Shown: piece after piece, positions 1-8,395 of the stretch
Layout: each line of letters begins with the position of its first letter
Position numbering within the stretch: position 1 is the stretch's first letter
DNA from: Hyphomicrobiaceae bacterium
GTDB lineage: Bacteria; Pseudomonadota; Alphaproteobacteria; Rhizobiales; Hyphomicrobiaceae
Length of the DNA: 64,000 bases
Reading direction: 5' to 3'
Assembly: GCA_041397645.1 (NCBI GenBank)
Contig: JAWKWE010000004.1
Span: 62,001 to 126,000 of the forward strand
Position numbers and translations under genes: made by a program
The notes under the pieces: generated by a model
Told to the model about the DNA's origin: nothing
The model's database searches: none
What the model saw: only the letters and a program-made list of their open reading frames with translations

Positions 1-1
1 C

Positions 2-319
2 CTGCTGCGCATCGGACGCCGCGCTATCGTTTCGTTTCCAAATTTCGGCCACTGGGAGATCCGCACTGCGCTGTTAATGAGCGGACGGATGCCCGTCACC
101 CACAATCTGCCCGAGACTTGGTACGACAGCCCCAACGCACACCTTTGCACTATCCGTGACTTCACAGATCTTTGCGGTGAGCTCGGCGCGACCGTCGAAA
201 GCGCGGTGGCCTTTAATGCTGCGGGCAAACGCTTGCCGATCAAGTGGTCGCTGTCGATGCAGAACCTATTTGGCGAAAAGGCTGTGTTCCTACTCAAGGG
301 GCGCGAGGCTCAGAGCTGA
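2..319 (+). CDS. metW: Methionine biosynthesis protein MetW, C-terminal part (5' end outside window)
   Basis: Reading frame 2 is open from the first base of the window to the TGA at 317-319. The translated tail contains FPNFGHWEIR, GRMPVTHNLP, WYDSPNAHLCTIRDF, the characteristic C-terminal block of MetW. MetW is a SAM-methyltransferase-fold protein that in proteobacteria acts with the homoserine acyltransferase MetX in methionine synthesis; metX would be expected just upstream, outside the window. The SAM-binding N-terminal half is missing here only because the window starts inside the gene. It converges on the methyltransferase gene at 340-1092. Confidence 0.9.
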   Translation: MLRIGRRAIVSFPNFGHWEIRTALLMSGRMPVTHNLPETWYDSPNAHLCTIRDFTDLCGELGATVESAVAFNAAGKRLPIKWSLSMQNLFGEKAVFLLKGREAQS

Positions 320-339
320 GCTTTTACCCTCACGCCCAC

Positions 340-1092
340 TCATCTGCTTTTGTTGGAAGGCTCCAGCAAGCGCCCGAAATTTCCAACTGGCTTGAATGCG
401 GGCGCGGTTTTGACTGCGCGCACCCCGCCTCCAACCGGCGCCATCAGCTCTTTGTGCGCCTCAACCACGATGACACCGCCAAAGCCACGCGACAGCCGCG
501 CGCCTGTACGCTCGAGCGCGGGCGCCATGCGCAAGAGGACGCGATTGGTCACCGGGGGAAAGAACAGCGCATCCCCCCAATCGACCGGGGTAAGCAGAGC
601 GTCGGACAGCTCATGGGAAAGCTGCGTGCGGCTGAACGGCAGTCCCTGTCCGAACGGCGTCGTATCGATCCGCGACCACACACCTGAGCGGTTCGGCACG
701 ATTAAGATTAGCCGCCCATCGGGTGCCAGCACGCGCCACATCTCGCGCAACACAGGCCCGGTTCGCTCGGCCGCCTCGATCATGTGAACGGCAAGCAGGC
801 GATCGACACTATTATCGGGAAGCGGCCAGTGGTGCTCTTCGACCAAGACCGTATGGCACTTCCCGGATGGCGGCCAGACCAGCGCCCCCTGCCGAGCCGG
901 CATCAGGCAACCAGCACGCGCAGCCTCGGCACGGAACGAGCCTAAGAAGGGTGTCGGAAATCCAGCCCCTATCACCGTTAACCCGCTGATCGATTTCCAG
1001 CGCCGACGGATCTGCGCGATTAGCTGCCGGCGCACCACCTGCCCCAGCGGCGTCCGGTAGAAATCCCGCAGTCGCGCAGCGTCGAGTTGCAT
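340..1092 (-). CDS. Class I SAM-dependent methyltransferase
   Basis: The 250-residue protein has a methyltransferase-type Rossmann pattern: a first strand with a glycine loop (LTVIGAGFPTPF, about residues 38-49), an acidic/aromatic middle (PLPDNSVDRLLAVHMIE) and the post-motif III block LREMWRVLAPDGRLILIVPNR (about 115-135). This is the fold of small-molecule and quinone methyltransferases, but the substrate cannot be told. It is divergent from gloB at 1266; placement beside gloB is a common alphaproteobacterial arrangement, as I recall. The ATG at 1090-1092 is taken as start. Confidence 0.75.
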   Translation of the reverse strand: MQLDAARLRDFYRTPLGQVVRRQLIAQIRRRWKSISGLTVIGAGFPTPFLGSFRAEAARAGCLMPARQGALVWPPSGKCHTVLVEEHHWPLPDNSVDRLLAVHMIEAAERTGPVLREMWRVLAPDGRLILIVPNRSGVWSRIDTTPFGQGLPFSRTQLSHELSDALLTPVDWGDALFFPPVTNRVLLRMAPALERTGARLSRGFGGVIVVEAHKELMAPVGGGVRAVKTAPAFKPVGNFGRLLEPSNKSR

Positions 1093-1265
1093 CAGCAGGT
1101 CCGATAAATGCGAAAAGCCGACTTTTCCTCATCCATAGTGCATTCGGCGCACTTGCTAAAGCCGGGGTGCTTTGATCAACCTACACGGACCGCGCGCGCC
1201 AAGGCTACCGGCAGCCTTGGCGCGCCCCTTTGACCTTTAAGCCACCTCCTGTTCAGATTGAAAAT

Positions 1266-2033
1266 ATGACCTCTCTTGAAATCGTCCTCCTGCCCTGCCT
1301 CTCCGATAACTATTGCGTGCTACTCCACGCTCCAAGCGGAGAGACCGCAGCCATCGACGCGCCGGACGCAACCGCAATTGAACAAGCCCTCGATGCGCGC
1401 GACTGGAAGCTGACCGATCTTTTTATCACTCACCATCATAACGATCACACAGGCGGAATCGCTGCACTCAAGGAGCGGTATAACTGCACGGTAACGGGCC
1501 CGGCCGGAGAGGCAGATCGCATTTCCGGATTGGATCGCACCGTCAGCGAGGCCACGCCATTTACCTGGGCTGGCCATAACGTTCGTGTCATCGAGACGCC
1601 CGGCCACACGCTTGGCCACATCGTTTACGTCCTGCCGGACGAGAACCTCGCCTTCACCGGAGACACGCTATTCGCAATGGGCTGCGGTCGCATCTTTGAA
1701 GGCGATGCGGAAGGCATGTGGAACGCGATTGAAAAGCTCATGTCGTTGCCCAACGAGACGACGATCTATTGTGGACATGAGTACACGGCGGCAAATGGCC
1801 GTTTCGCTCAGTCGTTGGAGCCCGAAAATCAAGAACTCACAGCACGCATGGCCCGGGTGACGGCGTTGCGCGCCGAGAACAAGCCGACAGTGCCAACCAC
1901 GATGGCGCTTGAGAAGGCGACCAACCCCTTCTTGCGCGTGAATTCCTCGGCCATCCGCGCGCGGCTCGGCCTGGAACGTGCGCCGGAATGGGCGGTCTTC
2001 CAGCGTCTGCGTGAGCTGAAGAACAAGGCTTGA
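1266..2033 (+). CDS. gloB: Hydroxyacylglutathione hydrolase (glyoxalase II)
   Basis: Hydrolyses S-lactoylglutathione to lactate and glutathione in methylglyoxal detoxification. The metallo-beta-lactamase zinc motif THHHNDHTGG is present, with the later ligands in ETPGHTLGH, FTGDTLF and IYCGHEYT, so both metal sites look intact. The frame opens at ATG 1230, but ATG 1266 gives 255 residues, the usual family length, beginning MTSLEIVLLPCLSDNY, where GloB homologs normally begin. It is a single gene with no obvious operon partner. Confidence 0.93.
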   Translation: MTSLEIVLLPCLSDNYCVLLHAPSGETAAIDAPDATAIEQALDARDWKLTDLFITHHHNDHTGGIAALKERYNCTVTGPAGEADRISGLDRTVSEATPFTWAGHNVRVIETPGHTLGHIVYVLPDENLAFTGDTLFAMGCGRIFEGDAEGMWNAIEKLMSLPNETTIYCGHEYTAANGRFAQSLEPENQELTARMARVTALRAENKPTVPTTMALEKATNPFLRVNSSAIRARLGLERAPEWAVFQRLRELKNKA

Positions 2034-2272
2034 GCTACTGAAATCATACTACCTTTGAGCGAATTGCGCTTCGGCAACACCTAAAGTTCAAACCGCACGT
2101 TTTGCTGGTTTGTCCACAATGTCGACGACGTCCAGCGTGGCAAGAACGCCTTCAAACCGCAGATTATTTTCTTCTCCCCAGACCATCTTGGGGGGTCGGC
2201 TTGATGAGCACTTGCGACTCGTAAACATTGACCTCGAATCAAGTTCTACCGGCTTACGGGGGTTGCCGTCAT

Positions 2273-4363
2273 ATGAAGCGCGAGTCCTCAGGACCAATTC
2301 TGACAACGGTGTTTGTCGATTACGACAACATCTATCTGTCCTTGAAAAGAAAGAACGAAGAGGCCGCCAAACGCTTCGCCAAGGATAGTGCGTTGTGGTT
2401 GCAGGGCATCCTGTCGGGTGAATTGATCACACCGACCTCAAGCTATTTGTCGAATGGCGAACGTCGGCTTGCGATGAACCGCTGCTACGGTAATCCCGTG
2501 CCGCGCCGTAACTCCAACGACAATTCCACCGACATGAACTCTTTCCCGTTCATTCGGCATCACTTCCTGAAAGCCGGCTTTGAAGTTATCGACTGCCCGC
2601 CGCTGACCGCACAACTCAAGAATTCTGCCGACATCCGCATCGTAATGGATATCCGCGATATCCTTACGCACGACACATTCTTCGATGAGTTCATCATCTT
2701 GTCGGGAGATGCAGATTTCACCCCGGTTCTGCATCGGCTGCGCGCACACGCACGCCGTACCGTCGTATTTGCCAACGACAGCACCGTGCAACCGTACACA
2801 GCAATCAGCGATGGCGAGATTCGCGAAGCCAGCCTGATCCAGTTGCTGACGCGACCGCAAGGCGTGGCACAGATCACCAATGCCCGTGCCGAGCCCAATT
2901 CTCGCGAACTAACGTCACCCGCACGCTCCACGCCGCCGGTCGACATCGATGCTGCCCGCCGTTCGATCCTTTCCGAGGTTGTCAATTTCGTGCGTAGCGC
3001 GCCGCAGGCGGTTCCCATGGAAACGCTTGCCGATCGCGCCGTTCGCTTCGTCGGACACGATCGTACAATCGGTACGCAATGGGCCGGGCACGGTACGTTC
3101 CGCGACTTACTGCTTGCCAATCTGCCTGACGACATCCACCTGTCAGACACACCGCCGTACACGGTGTTCGACGCCAACAGGCACATCAATGCATCAGGCC
3201 TGATCGCGCCTCAGTTGCCGCCACCCACTGCAGAATACCGACAAGAGCCGGAACCGCGCCGCAGCGAGTCACGCTTTGGACTAGGCGAGCTTGCGCCAAG
3301 CCCTCAGCAGCGCCCCTTCCAACCTGCACCGGAAGCACGCTACGAGGCGCCGCGCACCGAAACACATGCGCCGGAAGTTCCACGTATGGCGGAGGCTCCG
3401 CGCATGGAGGCTCCTCGTCAAACTGTTCCCAGCCCGGCGCAATCGCCTTATGCCAGCGCACCGCTCGCACAGCAGCCGGCGAGGCGCCCCCCCGATGCGT
3501 TGCCGCCGCTGTCTTCGCGCCCCGTCGATCCTGCTTTCACGGCACGTCAGCAGCCTTTGCCGGGACAATCCTATACCTCTCAGCCTAGCGCTCCGGGCGC
3601 AGTGCCATCGCACGATGAGCGGCCAGCAGCGCAAGCTCCTGCCCCGCAGGCTGCACCTGCCGAGCCGCGTCGCGAGCCAGCACGCGCGCCGGCCGCACAG
3701 GCGACCTCTACGCCGAATGCCCAGCGCACTGCTGATCAGGCTACGCAGATCCAGCAGTCTATCGCTCGCATCCATGAGGCTTGCCAGGCACCGGCCCTCG
3801 CGCCCGCTGAATATCGCGTATTGTTCGAAGTGATGGCGCAGGAACTGACGGCCAACGGCCTTCAGGGCGCACAAACGCTTTCCAACATCACGCAGCGCGC
3901 ACGCGAGTTCGGCCTTGATCTGAAGCGCGACGATCTTCGCTTCATCTTGGAGGTCGTGAGCGAAAGTGATCCGTGGTTCGAGCAGGGCGCTTCGGCGAAC
4001 CTGTTTGCCGGACGCTTCCGCAATTTCGTAGTCGCACGCTGCCGCAGCCAGGGGCTCAATCTCTCCGCTGACGAGCTCGACCTTGTTGATGCCTGGTTCT
4101 CTTCGCAGAGCCCGCAAGCGTCCCGTGCGCCCGCCTATGGGCGCACCAGCCAGCCTGCAGCGGCGCCTCAGCAGCAGCCCGCTGGACCCCAGGCGGCTCC
4201 GGCGCAGCGCACCGATTATCCAGGACAGCCGCAAAGCGATCGTTGGTGGAGCCTTGAGGAAGGTCGCCAGCATATCGCCGAGCAGCGCTCGCAGGGCAGC
4301 AACTTGGGTGCTGAACAAGAGGACGAGTTCCCGCGTATCGTGCGTAGCCGGCTTCGCGGATAG
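2273..4363 (+). CDS. NYN-domain protein with LOTUS/OST-HTH-like region
   Basis: A 696-residue protein. The N-terminus carries a NYN (PIN-like) ribonuclease domain: VFVDYDNIYLSLK, then DIRIVMDIRD and FIILSGDADFTPVLHRLR, which supply the acidic residues expected of the active site. A helical segment from about residue 240 to 320 (from IDAARRSILSEVV to DTPPYTVFD) resembles an OST-HTH/LOTUS RNA-binding domain. A Pro/Ala/Gln-rich linker of about 180 residues follows, then a second helical domain (about 510-620) and a low-complexity tail. ATG 2273 is chosen because GGGGG lies just upstream and the fold starts there; an in-frame ATG at 2228 also exists. The role is probably RNA processing or decay, target unknown. 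Confidence 0.8.
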   Translation: MKRESSGPILTTVFVDYDNIYLSLKRKNEEAAKRFAKDSALWLQGILSGELITPTSSYLSNGERRLAMNRCYGNPVPRRNSNDNSTDMNSFPFIRHHFLKAGFEVIDCPPLTAQLKNSADIRIVMDIRDILTHDTFFDEFIILSGDADFTPVLHRLRAHARRTVVFANDSTVQPYTAISDGEIREASLIQLLTRPQGVAQITNARAEPNSRELTSPARSTPPVDIDAARRSILSEVVNFVRSAPQAVPMETLADRAVRFVGHDRTIGTQWAGHGTFRDLLLANLPDDIHLSDTPPYTVFDANRHINASGLIAPQLPPPTAEYRQEPEPRRSESRFGLGELAPSPQQRPFQPAPEARYEAPRTETHAPEVPRMAEAPRMEAPRQTVPSPAQSPYASAPLAQQPARRPPDALPPLSSRPVDPAFTARQQPLPGQSYTSQPSAPGAVPSHDERPAAQAPAPQAAPAEPRREPARAPAAQATSTPNAQRTADQATQIQQSIARIHEACQAPALAPAEYRVLFEVMAQELTANGLQGAQTLSNITQRAREFGLDLKRDDLRFILEVVSESDPWFEQGASANLFAGRFRNFVVARCRSQGLNLSADELDLVDAWFSSQSPQASRAPAYGRTSQPAAAPQQQPAGPQAAPAQRTDYPGQPQSDRWWSLEEGRQHIAEQRSQGSNLGAEQEDEFPRIVRSRLRG

Positions 4364-4413
4364 ATGCCGGCGCGCGGACACCAGTCCGCGTCCTCATTGC
4401 CAACGACCCCAGC

Positions 4414-4445
4414 AAAACGCCCCGGATTTTTTCCGGGGCGTTTTT
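4414..4445. terminator. Bidirectional rho-independent terminator
   Basis: Nine-base-pair stem CGCCCCGGA (4418-4426) and TCCGGGGCG (4432-4440), with AAAA before it and TTTTT after it. It lies between two convergent genes and can serve both. Confidence 0.85.
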
Positions 4446-4469
4446 AAATCCACCTTGCTTCGCACCACT

Positions 4470-4967
4470 CTAGAGGTTTGAGGAATCTTCCGCTGGAGGT
4501 GCGTCCTCTTTATTCTGCTTGTCGTCAGCTGGCGGTGATTTGCTGGCGTCCGTTCCGCTGCCTCCGGTCGCGCCCTTGGCTTCATCCAGTGCGTCGTTGG
4601 TGGCTTCTTTAGCCTTGTCGAGCACCTCGTTAGTGGCCTCTTTGGCCTTATCGAGGGCTTCATTGGTAGCCTTCTTGGCTTTGTCGATGGCCGGACCAGC
4701 TTCCGTCTTCGCCTTATCCAGTGCCTTCTTCACAGCCTCGGCCGCGGCCTCAATGGCTTTGATCGTGGCGTCCTTAGCCTTGTCGATGGCCGACTTCGTA
4801 GCCTCGGCAGCCTCGTCGATCGACTTTGCTGTATCGTTCTGTGCAGGGGGAGCCTGCGTTGCGGGCGCTTCTGCGGAGGGTGCTGGAGTGGCTGGAGCTT
4901 CCTCCGCGATGGCAGGTGTCGCCAGCAGGAGCACCAATACGCCCGCGCGCCAGAATATCGTACTCAT
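4470..4967 (-). CDS. Secreted Lys/Ala-rich amphipathic-repeat protein (LEA/apolipoprotein-like)
   Basis: ATG at 4965-4967 is preceded by AGAGG and gives 165 residues starting with a signal peptide (MSTIFWRAGVLVLLLATPAIAEE); the longer open frame to 5189 has no such support. After an Ala/Pro-rich spacer there is a run of 11-residue-type repeats built on DKAKEATNEVL / DKAKKATNEAL, followed by an acidic Lys/Asp/Pro tail. Such repeats form long amphipathic helices like those of group 3 LEA proteins. Likely periplasmic, possibly envelope or desiccation related, but that role is inference. Confidence 0.7.
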   Translation of the reverse strand: MSTIFWRAGVLVLLLATPAIAEEAPATPAPSAEAPATQAPPAQNDTAKSIDEAAEATKSAIDKAKDATIKAIEAAAEAVKKALDKAKTEAGPAIDKAKKATNEALDKAKEATNEVLDKAKEATNDALDEAKGATGGSGTDASKSPPADDKQNKEDAPPAEDSSNL

Positions 4968-5192
4968 GGAAAACCTCTTTGGGGAACCTGTGTGGGGGCC
5001 TTGGGCAAGCCGGAATTTAGCGGCTTTGAGTTTGAATGACGACTGTGGCCTTCTTCGGTTTCCTGAGTATGACAGACGGCCAGCACTTTCGGGCCCTATC
5101 ACGACATCGTGCTTTTGCTCGAAAGCTGAGCTTATGCACTGAGCACATTTTAATCGACCACTCTGATTGCCAAAAAATACGTGGGCCAAACA

Positions 5193-5232
5193 AAAGCGGC
5201 GGAGAGGAGGCCCCTCTCCGCCGCTTCTTTTC
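5193..5232 (-). terminator. Strong hairpin terminator after phaB
   Basis: Fourteen-pair stem AAGCGGCGGAGAGG (5194-5207) with CCTCTCCGCCGCTT (5213-5226). Read on the minus strand it is followed by TTTTG and lies directly downstream of phaB. The rest of the 4968-5278 gap shows no gene I can support. Confidence 0.8.
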
Positions 5233-5278
5233 TTGACTCAAGACTGCCGCGTGCTTCCCAGCACGTGCAGATGCAGCC

Positions 5279-6004
5279 TCAGATGAAGTACTGCCCGCCG
5301 TTGGCGGTGATGGTCGCGCCGGTGATGAAGCCAGCGTTGTCGGCGGCAAGAAACACCACACACCGAGCAATCTCCTCAGGCTCGCCGAGACGGCCGACCG
5401 GGATCTGCGGAAGGATGTTCTTTTCCATCACCTCTTGCGGTACGGCCTTGACCATTTCGGTCGCGATGTATCCGGGGCAGATCGCATTGACGGTGATGCC
5501 CGCGCGTGCACCCTCTTGAGCAAGCGCTTTGGTGAAGCCGAGATCACCCGCCTTGGAAGCGGAGTAATTGACCTGACCCATCTGACCCTTCTGGCCGTTG
5601 ATGGAGGAGATGTTGATCACGCGACCGAACTTGCGCGCGCGCATACCTTCCCAGACCGGGCGGGTAACGTTGAACAGACCATTGAGGTTGGTGCCGATCA
5701 CGGCGTCCCACTGCTCCCGGGTCATCTTATGGAACATGATGTCCTTGGTGATACCAGCGTTGTTCACCAGTACGTCGATGGGACCAAGATCCTTTTCGAT
5801 CTGCTTGATGGCCTTATCGGACGCTTCGAAGCTCGAAACGTCGAACTTGTAGACCGGAATACCCGTTTCCGCCTGAAACGCCTGTGCGGCAGCATCGTTT
5901 CCGGCGTAGCTCGCCGCGACGCGATAGCCGGCATTCTTCAGTGCCACCGAAATAGCGTGGCCAATACCGCGCGTACCGCCTGTAACCAGGGCCACTCGTG
6001 CCAT
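5279..6004 (-). CDS. phaB: Acetoacetyl-CoA reductase
   Basis: NADPH-dependent reductase making (R)-3-hydroxybutyryl-CoA, second step of polyhydroxybutyrate synthesis. The 241-residue SDR has the cofactor motif TGGTRGIG (residues 8-15), NNAG (81-84) and the catalytic set Ser134, Tyr147 and Lys151 within NISSINGQKG and NYSASK. The length and the INGQKGQMGQVNYSASK block match PhaB of PHB producers. It lies downstream of phaA on the same strand, with a hairpin in the 149-base gap, so it may be separately or partly co-transcribed. The polymerase gene phaC is not in the window. Confidence 0.93.
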   Translation of the reverse strand: MARVALVTGGTRGIGHAISVALKNAGYRVAASYAGNDAAAQAFQAETGIPVYKFDVSSFEASDKAIKQIEKDLGPIDVLVNNAGITKDIMFHKMTREQWDAVIGTNLNGLFNVTRPVWEGMRARKFGRVINISSINGQKGQMGQVNYSASKAGDLGFTKALAQEGARAGITVNAICPGYIATEMVKAVPQEVMEKNILPQIPVGRLGEPEEIARCVVFLAADNAGFITGATITANGGQYFI

Positions 6005-6106
6005 GTGTCTCCTCCTGTATGTTCTTTTGTTTTGCGTTCTTGTGAGTGAGTTCTAGTCGGGCGCTTCAGACCCCTGAAGTGAGGTCATGACGCCGCCGGA
6101 AGCAAC

Positions 6107-6140
6107 AAAACCGGCGCGACCTCGGGGCCGCACCGGTTTT
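6107..6140 (-). terminator. Hairpin between phaA and phaB
   Basis: Inverted repeat AAAACCGGCGCG / CGCACCGGTTTT around the centre CACCTCGGGGC-like loop; in the minus direction it ends in GGTTTTGTTG. It probably attenuates phaA transcription before phaB. Confidence 0.65.
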
Positions 6141-6153
6141 ACTGGTCATCAGA

Positions 6154-7341
6154 TTAGTCGCGCGCCACGCACATCGCAACGCCCATACCGCCACCGATGC
6201 AAAGCGTGGCGAGACCCTTCTTGGCGCCCGAACGCTTCATTTCGTGTACAAGAGTGTTGAGAATGCGGGCACCCGAAGCGCCGATGGGATGGCCGATCGC
6301 AATCGCGCCGCCATTGACGTTCACCTTGCTCGTATCCCAACCCAGGCCCTTGTTGACCGAGATGGCCTGTGCGGCGAACGCTTCATTGGCTTCGATAAGG
6401 TCGAGATCGTCGATCGTCCAGCCGGCGCGTTCCAATGCTTTCTTCGAGGCCGCGATCGGACCCGTGCCCATGATGGAGGGATCGACGCCCGTGGTTGCCC
6501 AGGAGACGATCCGCGCCAGAGGCGTGATCCCGCGCTTGGCGGCTTCAGCAGCCGTCATCAAAACCACAACCGCAGCACCGTCGTTGATGCCAGACGCATT
6601 GGCCGCTGTGACGGAACCTTCTTTGTCGAAAGCGGGGCGCAACTTGCCCACGGACTCAAGCGTTACCCCGTCCTTGATGTACTCGTCGGTGTCTACGACG
6701 ACGTCACCCTTACGACCCTTGATCGTGACCGGAGCGATCTCGTCTTTGAACTTGCCAGCCTTGCGGGCGGCTTCAGCCTTATTCTGCGAGGCAACGGCGA
6801 ACTTGTCCTGCTCTTCGCGGCTGATCTGCCACTGGCGAGCCACGTTCTCGGCCGTCGTGCCCATGTGGTAGTTGTTGAAGGCATCCCAAAGACCATCGCG
6901 CACCATTGTGTCGACCATCTTCACGTCGCCCATCTTGGTGCCTTCACGCATGTAGACCGCATGGTTCGATTGGCTCATGCTTTCCTGACCGCCTGCAACG
7001 ACGATATTGGCCGAGCCGGTTGCGATCTGCTGCATGCCGAGAGCGACCGCACGCAAGCCCGAGCCACAAATCTGGTTGATGCCCCAGGCTGGCGCGTCGA
7101 CGGGGATGCCGGCGCCAATCGATGCCTGGCGGGCTGGGCCCTGACCCTGACCGGCGGTCAGCACCTGACCAAGGATCACTTCAGACACGTCGCCGGGAGC
7201 AACGCCAGCCCGTTCGAGGGCCGCGCGAATGGCGACTTCGCCCAATTTGTGCGCCGGGACGCTTGCTAAAGACCCATTGAACGAGCCGACCGGCGTACGG
7301 GCGGCACTTGCGATTACGATGGTGTTAGAATCCTGGGTCAT
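6154..7341 (-). CDS. phaA: Acetyl-CoA acetyltransferase (beta-ketothiolase)
   Basis: Condenses two acetyl-CoA to acetoacetyl-CoA, first step of PHB synthesis. The 395-residue thiolase shows the nucleophile Cys92 in INQICGSGLRAV, the NEAFAAQ block, His351 in GHPIGASGARIL and Cys381 in CIGGGMG. AGGGAGGGG lies just upstream of the ATG at 7339-7341. It is followed by phaB, and phaR is transcribed divergently from the other side of a 335-base intergenic region. Confidence 0.94.
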   Translation of the reverse strand: MTQDSNTIVIASAARTPVGSFNGSLASVPAHKLGEVAIRAALERAGVAPGDVSEVILGQVLTAGQGQGPARQASIGAGIPVDAPAWGINQICGSGLRAVALGMQQIATGSANIVVAGGQESMSQSNHAVYMREGTKMGDVKMVDTMVRDGLWDAFNNYHMGTTAENVARQWQISREEQDKFAVASQNKAEAARKAGKFKDEIAPVTIKGRKGDVVVDTDEYIKDGVTLESVGKLRPAFDKEGSVTAANASGINDGAAVVVLMTAAEAAKRGITPLARIVSWATTGVDPSIMGTGPIAASKKALERAGWTIDDLDLIEANEAFAAQAISVNKGLGWDTSKVNVNGGAIAIGHPIGASGARILNTLVHEMKRSGAKKGLATLCIGGGMGVAMCVARD

Positions 7342-7676
7342 CTTAGCCCCTCCCTGGGCGCGAAGGTTATCCTTGAAACTTATTGCTGGGCTGGAATTGA
7401 CTCTATCGCACAGTTTTTCCGGCCGTGAGCCGCTGGTTCGCTGCAGCGCGACCTTACCTTAGCTTTAGCAGTTGCTCGGGAAAATGAGCAATTGCGACGT
7501 GTTGACTAGTGCTGCTGAAAGATTTGGCAGAAACGTCTAGCAGCAGCGCCCCGGCATGTGGTACGCTGCCGCAGTGCAGCAACACCCTTACGAGCGCGTG
7601 CGCTCACAAAGGGTTTGCTGCGGTCCACGTTAAGCATTTCACTCAACCGGTCTCAACAACAGAGAACGCATCAACG
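7342..7676. promoter_or_regulatory. phaA-phaR divergent intergenic region with TGC/GCA palindromes
   Basis: No gene is supported here. Three TGC-rich dyads stand out: CGCTGCAGCG (7439-7448), GCTGCTG (7511-7517) with CAGCAGC (7541-7547), and GCTGC (7565-7569) with GCAGC (7576-7580). PhaR regulators are known to bind TGC-rich repeats and to repress their own genes, so these are candidate PhaR operators. The assignment is inference from position and composition. Confidence 0.45.
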
Positions 7677-8321
7677 ATGCTCCCCAATGCTGAAGCTCCG
7701 ACGCCGAGAAAAGAATCGGTTGTCATCAAGAAATACGCCAACCGCCGTCTCTATAACACCGAGACCAGCACCTATGTGACGCTGGAAGACTTGGCGAAGA
7801 TGGTTCGGTCGGATCGTGATTTCGTAGTTTACGACGCAAAGAACGGGGACGACCTCACGCATCAGGTGCTTACGCAGATTATCGTTGAGCAGGAGAGCCG
7901 TGAAGGCGGGCAGACCCTTTTGCCCATTCCGTTCCTGCGGCAGCTCATTCGCTTTTATGACGACAGCATTGCCCGCATGGTTCCTAGCTATCTGCAATTC
8001 TCGATGGAGAATTTCGCTAAGGAGCAGGCCCGCTTCCGAGAACAATTCGCGACCGCATTCACCAATCCGTCGGCAGCCTTCGAGTTCTATCAAAAGCAGG
8101 CGCAGCAGAACATGGCGATGTTCGAGCAAGCGATGCAAATGTGGGGAGCCTTCGGGGCGGCTGCAGGCGGCAAGAAACCCGGTGGCGAGATCGATCCAAC
8201 CAAGGCCTCAACGGAAACTGCAACCACAACTGGTCCTTTGAAGGATGAACTAGGCGAACTCAAAGCCCAGCTCTCGGCCATGCAGCAGAAGATCGAGAAG
8301 CTAACGCAGAACAAGCCCTGA
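7677..8321 (+). CDS. phaR: Polyhydroxyalkanoate synthesis repressor PhaR
   Basis: DNA-binding repressor that senses PHB and controls phasin and PHB genes. The N-terminal block VIKKYANRRLYNTETSTYV (about residues 16-34) is the signature of the PHB accumulation regulator DNA-binding domain, followed by the accumulation-regulatory domain (LPIPFLRQLIRFYDDSI) and a Gln/Met-rich helical part ending in a short coiled coil. ATG 7677 gives 214 residues, near the family length; the frame extends upstream to 7509, but that sequence overlaps the candidate operators and looks non-coding. Confidence 0.9.
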   Translation: MLPNAEAPTPRKESVVIKKYANRRLYNTETSTYVTLEDLAKMVRSDRDFVVYDAKNGDDLTHQVLTQIIVEQESREGGQTLLPIPFLRQLIRFYDDSIARMVPSYLQFSMENFAKEQARFREQFATAFTNPSAAFEFYQKQAQQNMAMFEQAMQMWGAFGAAAGGKKPGGEIDPTKASTETATTTGPLKDELGELKAQLSAMQQKIEKLTQNKP

Positions 8322-8395
8322 GTTTCTAGGAGCGGCACGCCCGCTGATCCGGATCTTGAACCGCGAGCGACGATCGGACCGTGTCTGGTTTGCGA

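Noticed and set aside
3281..4381. 366-codon minus-strand ORF
   Set aside because: Arg/Leu-rich antisense shadow of the Pro/Ala/Gln-rich part of the NYN gene.
6244..7269. 341-codon plus-strand ORF
   Set aside because: Antisense shadow of phaA.
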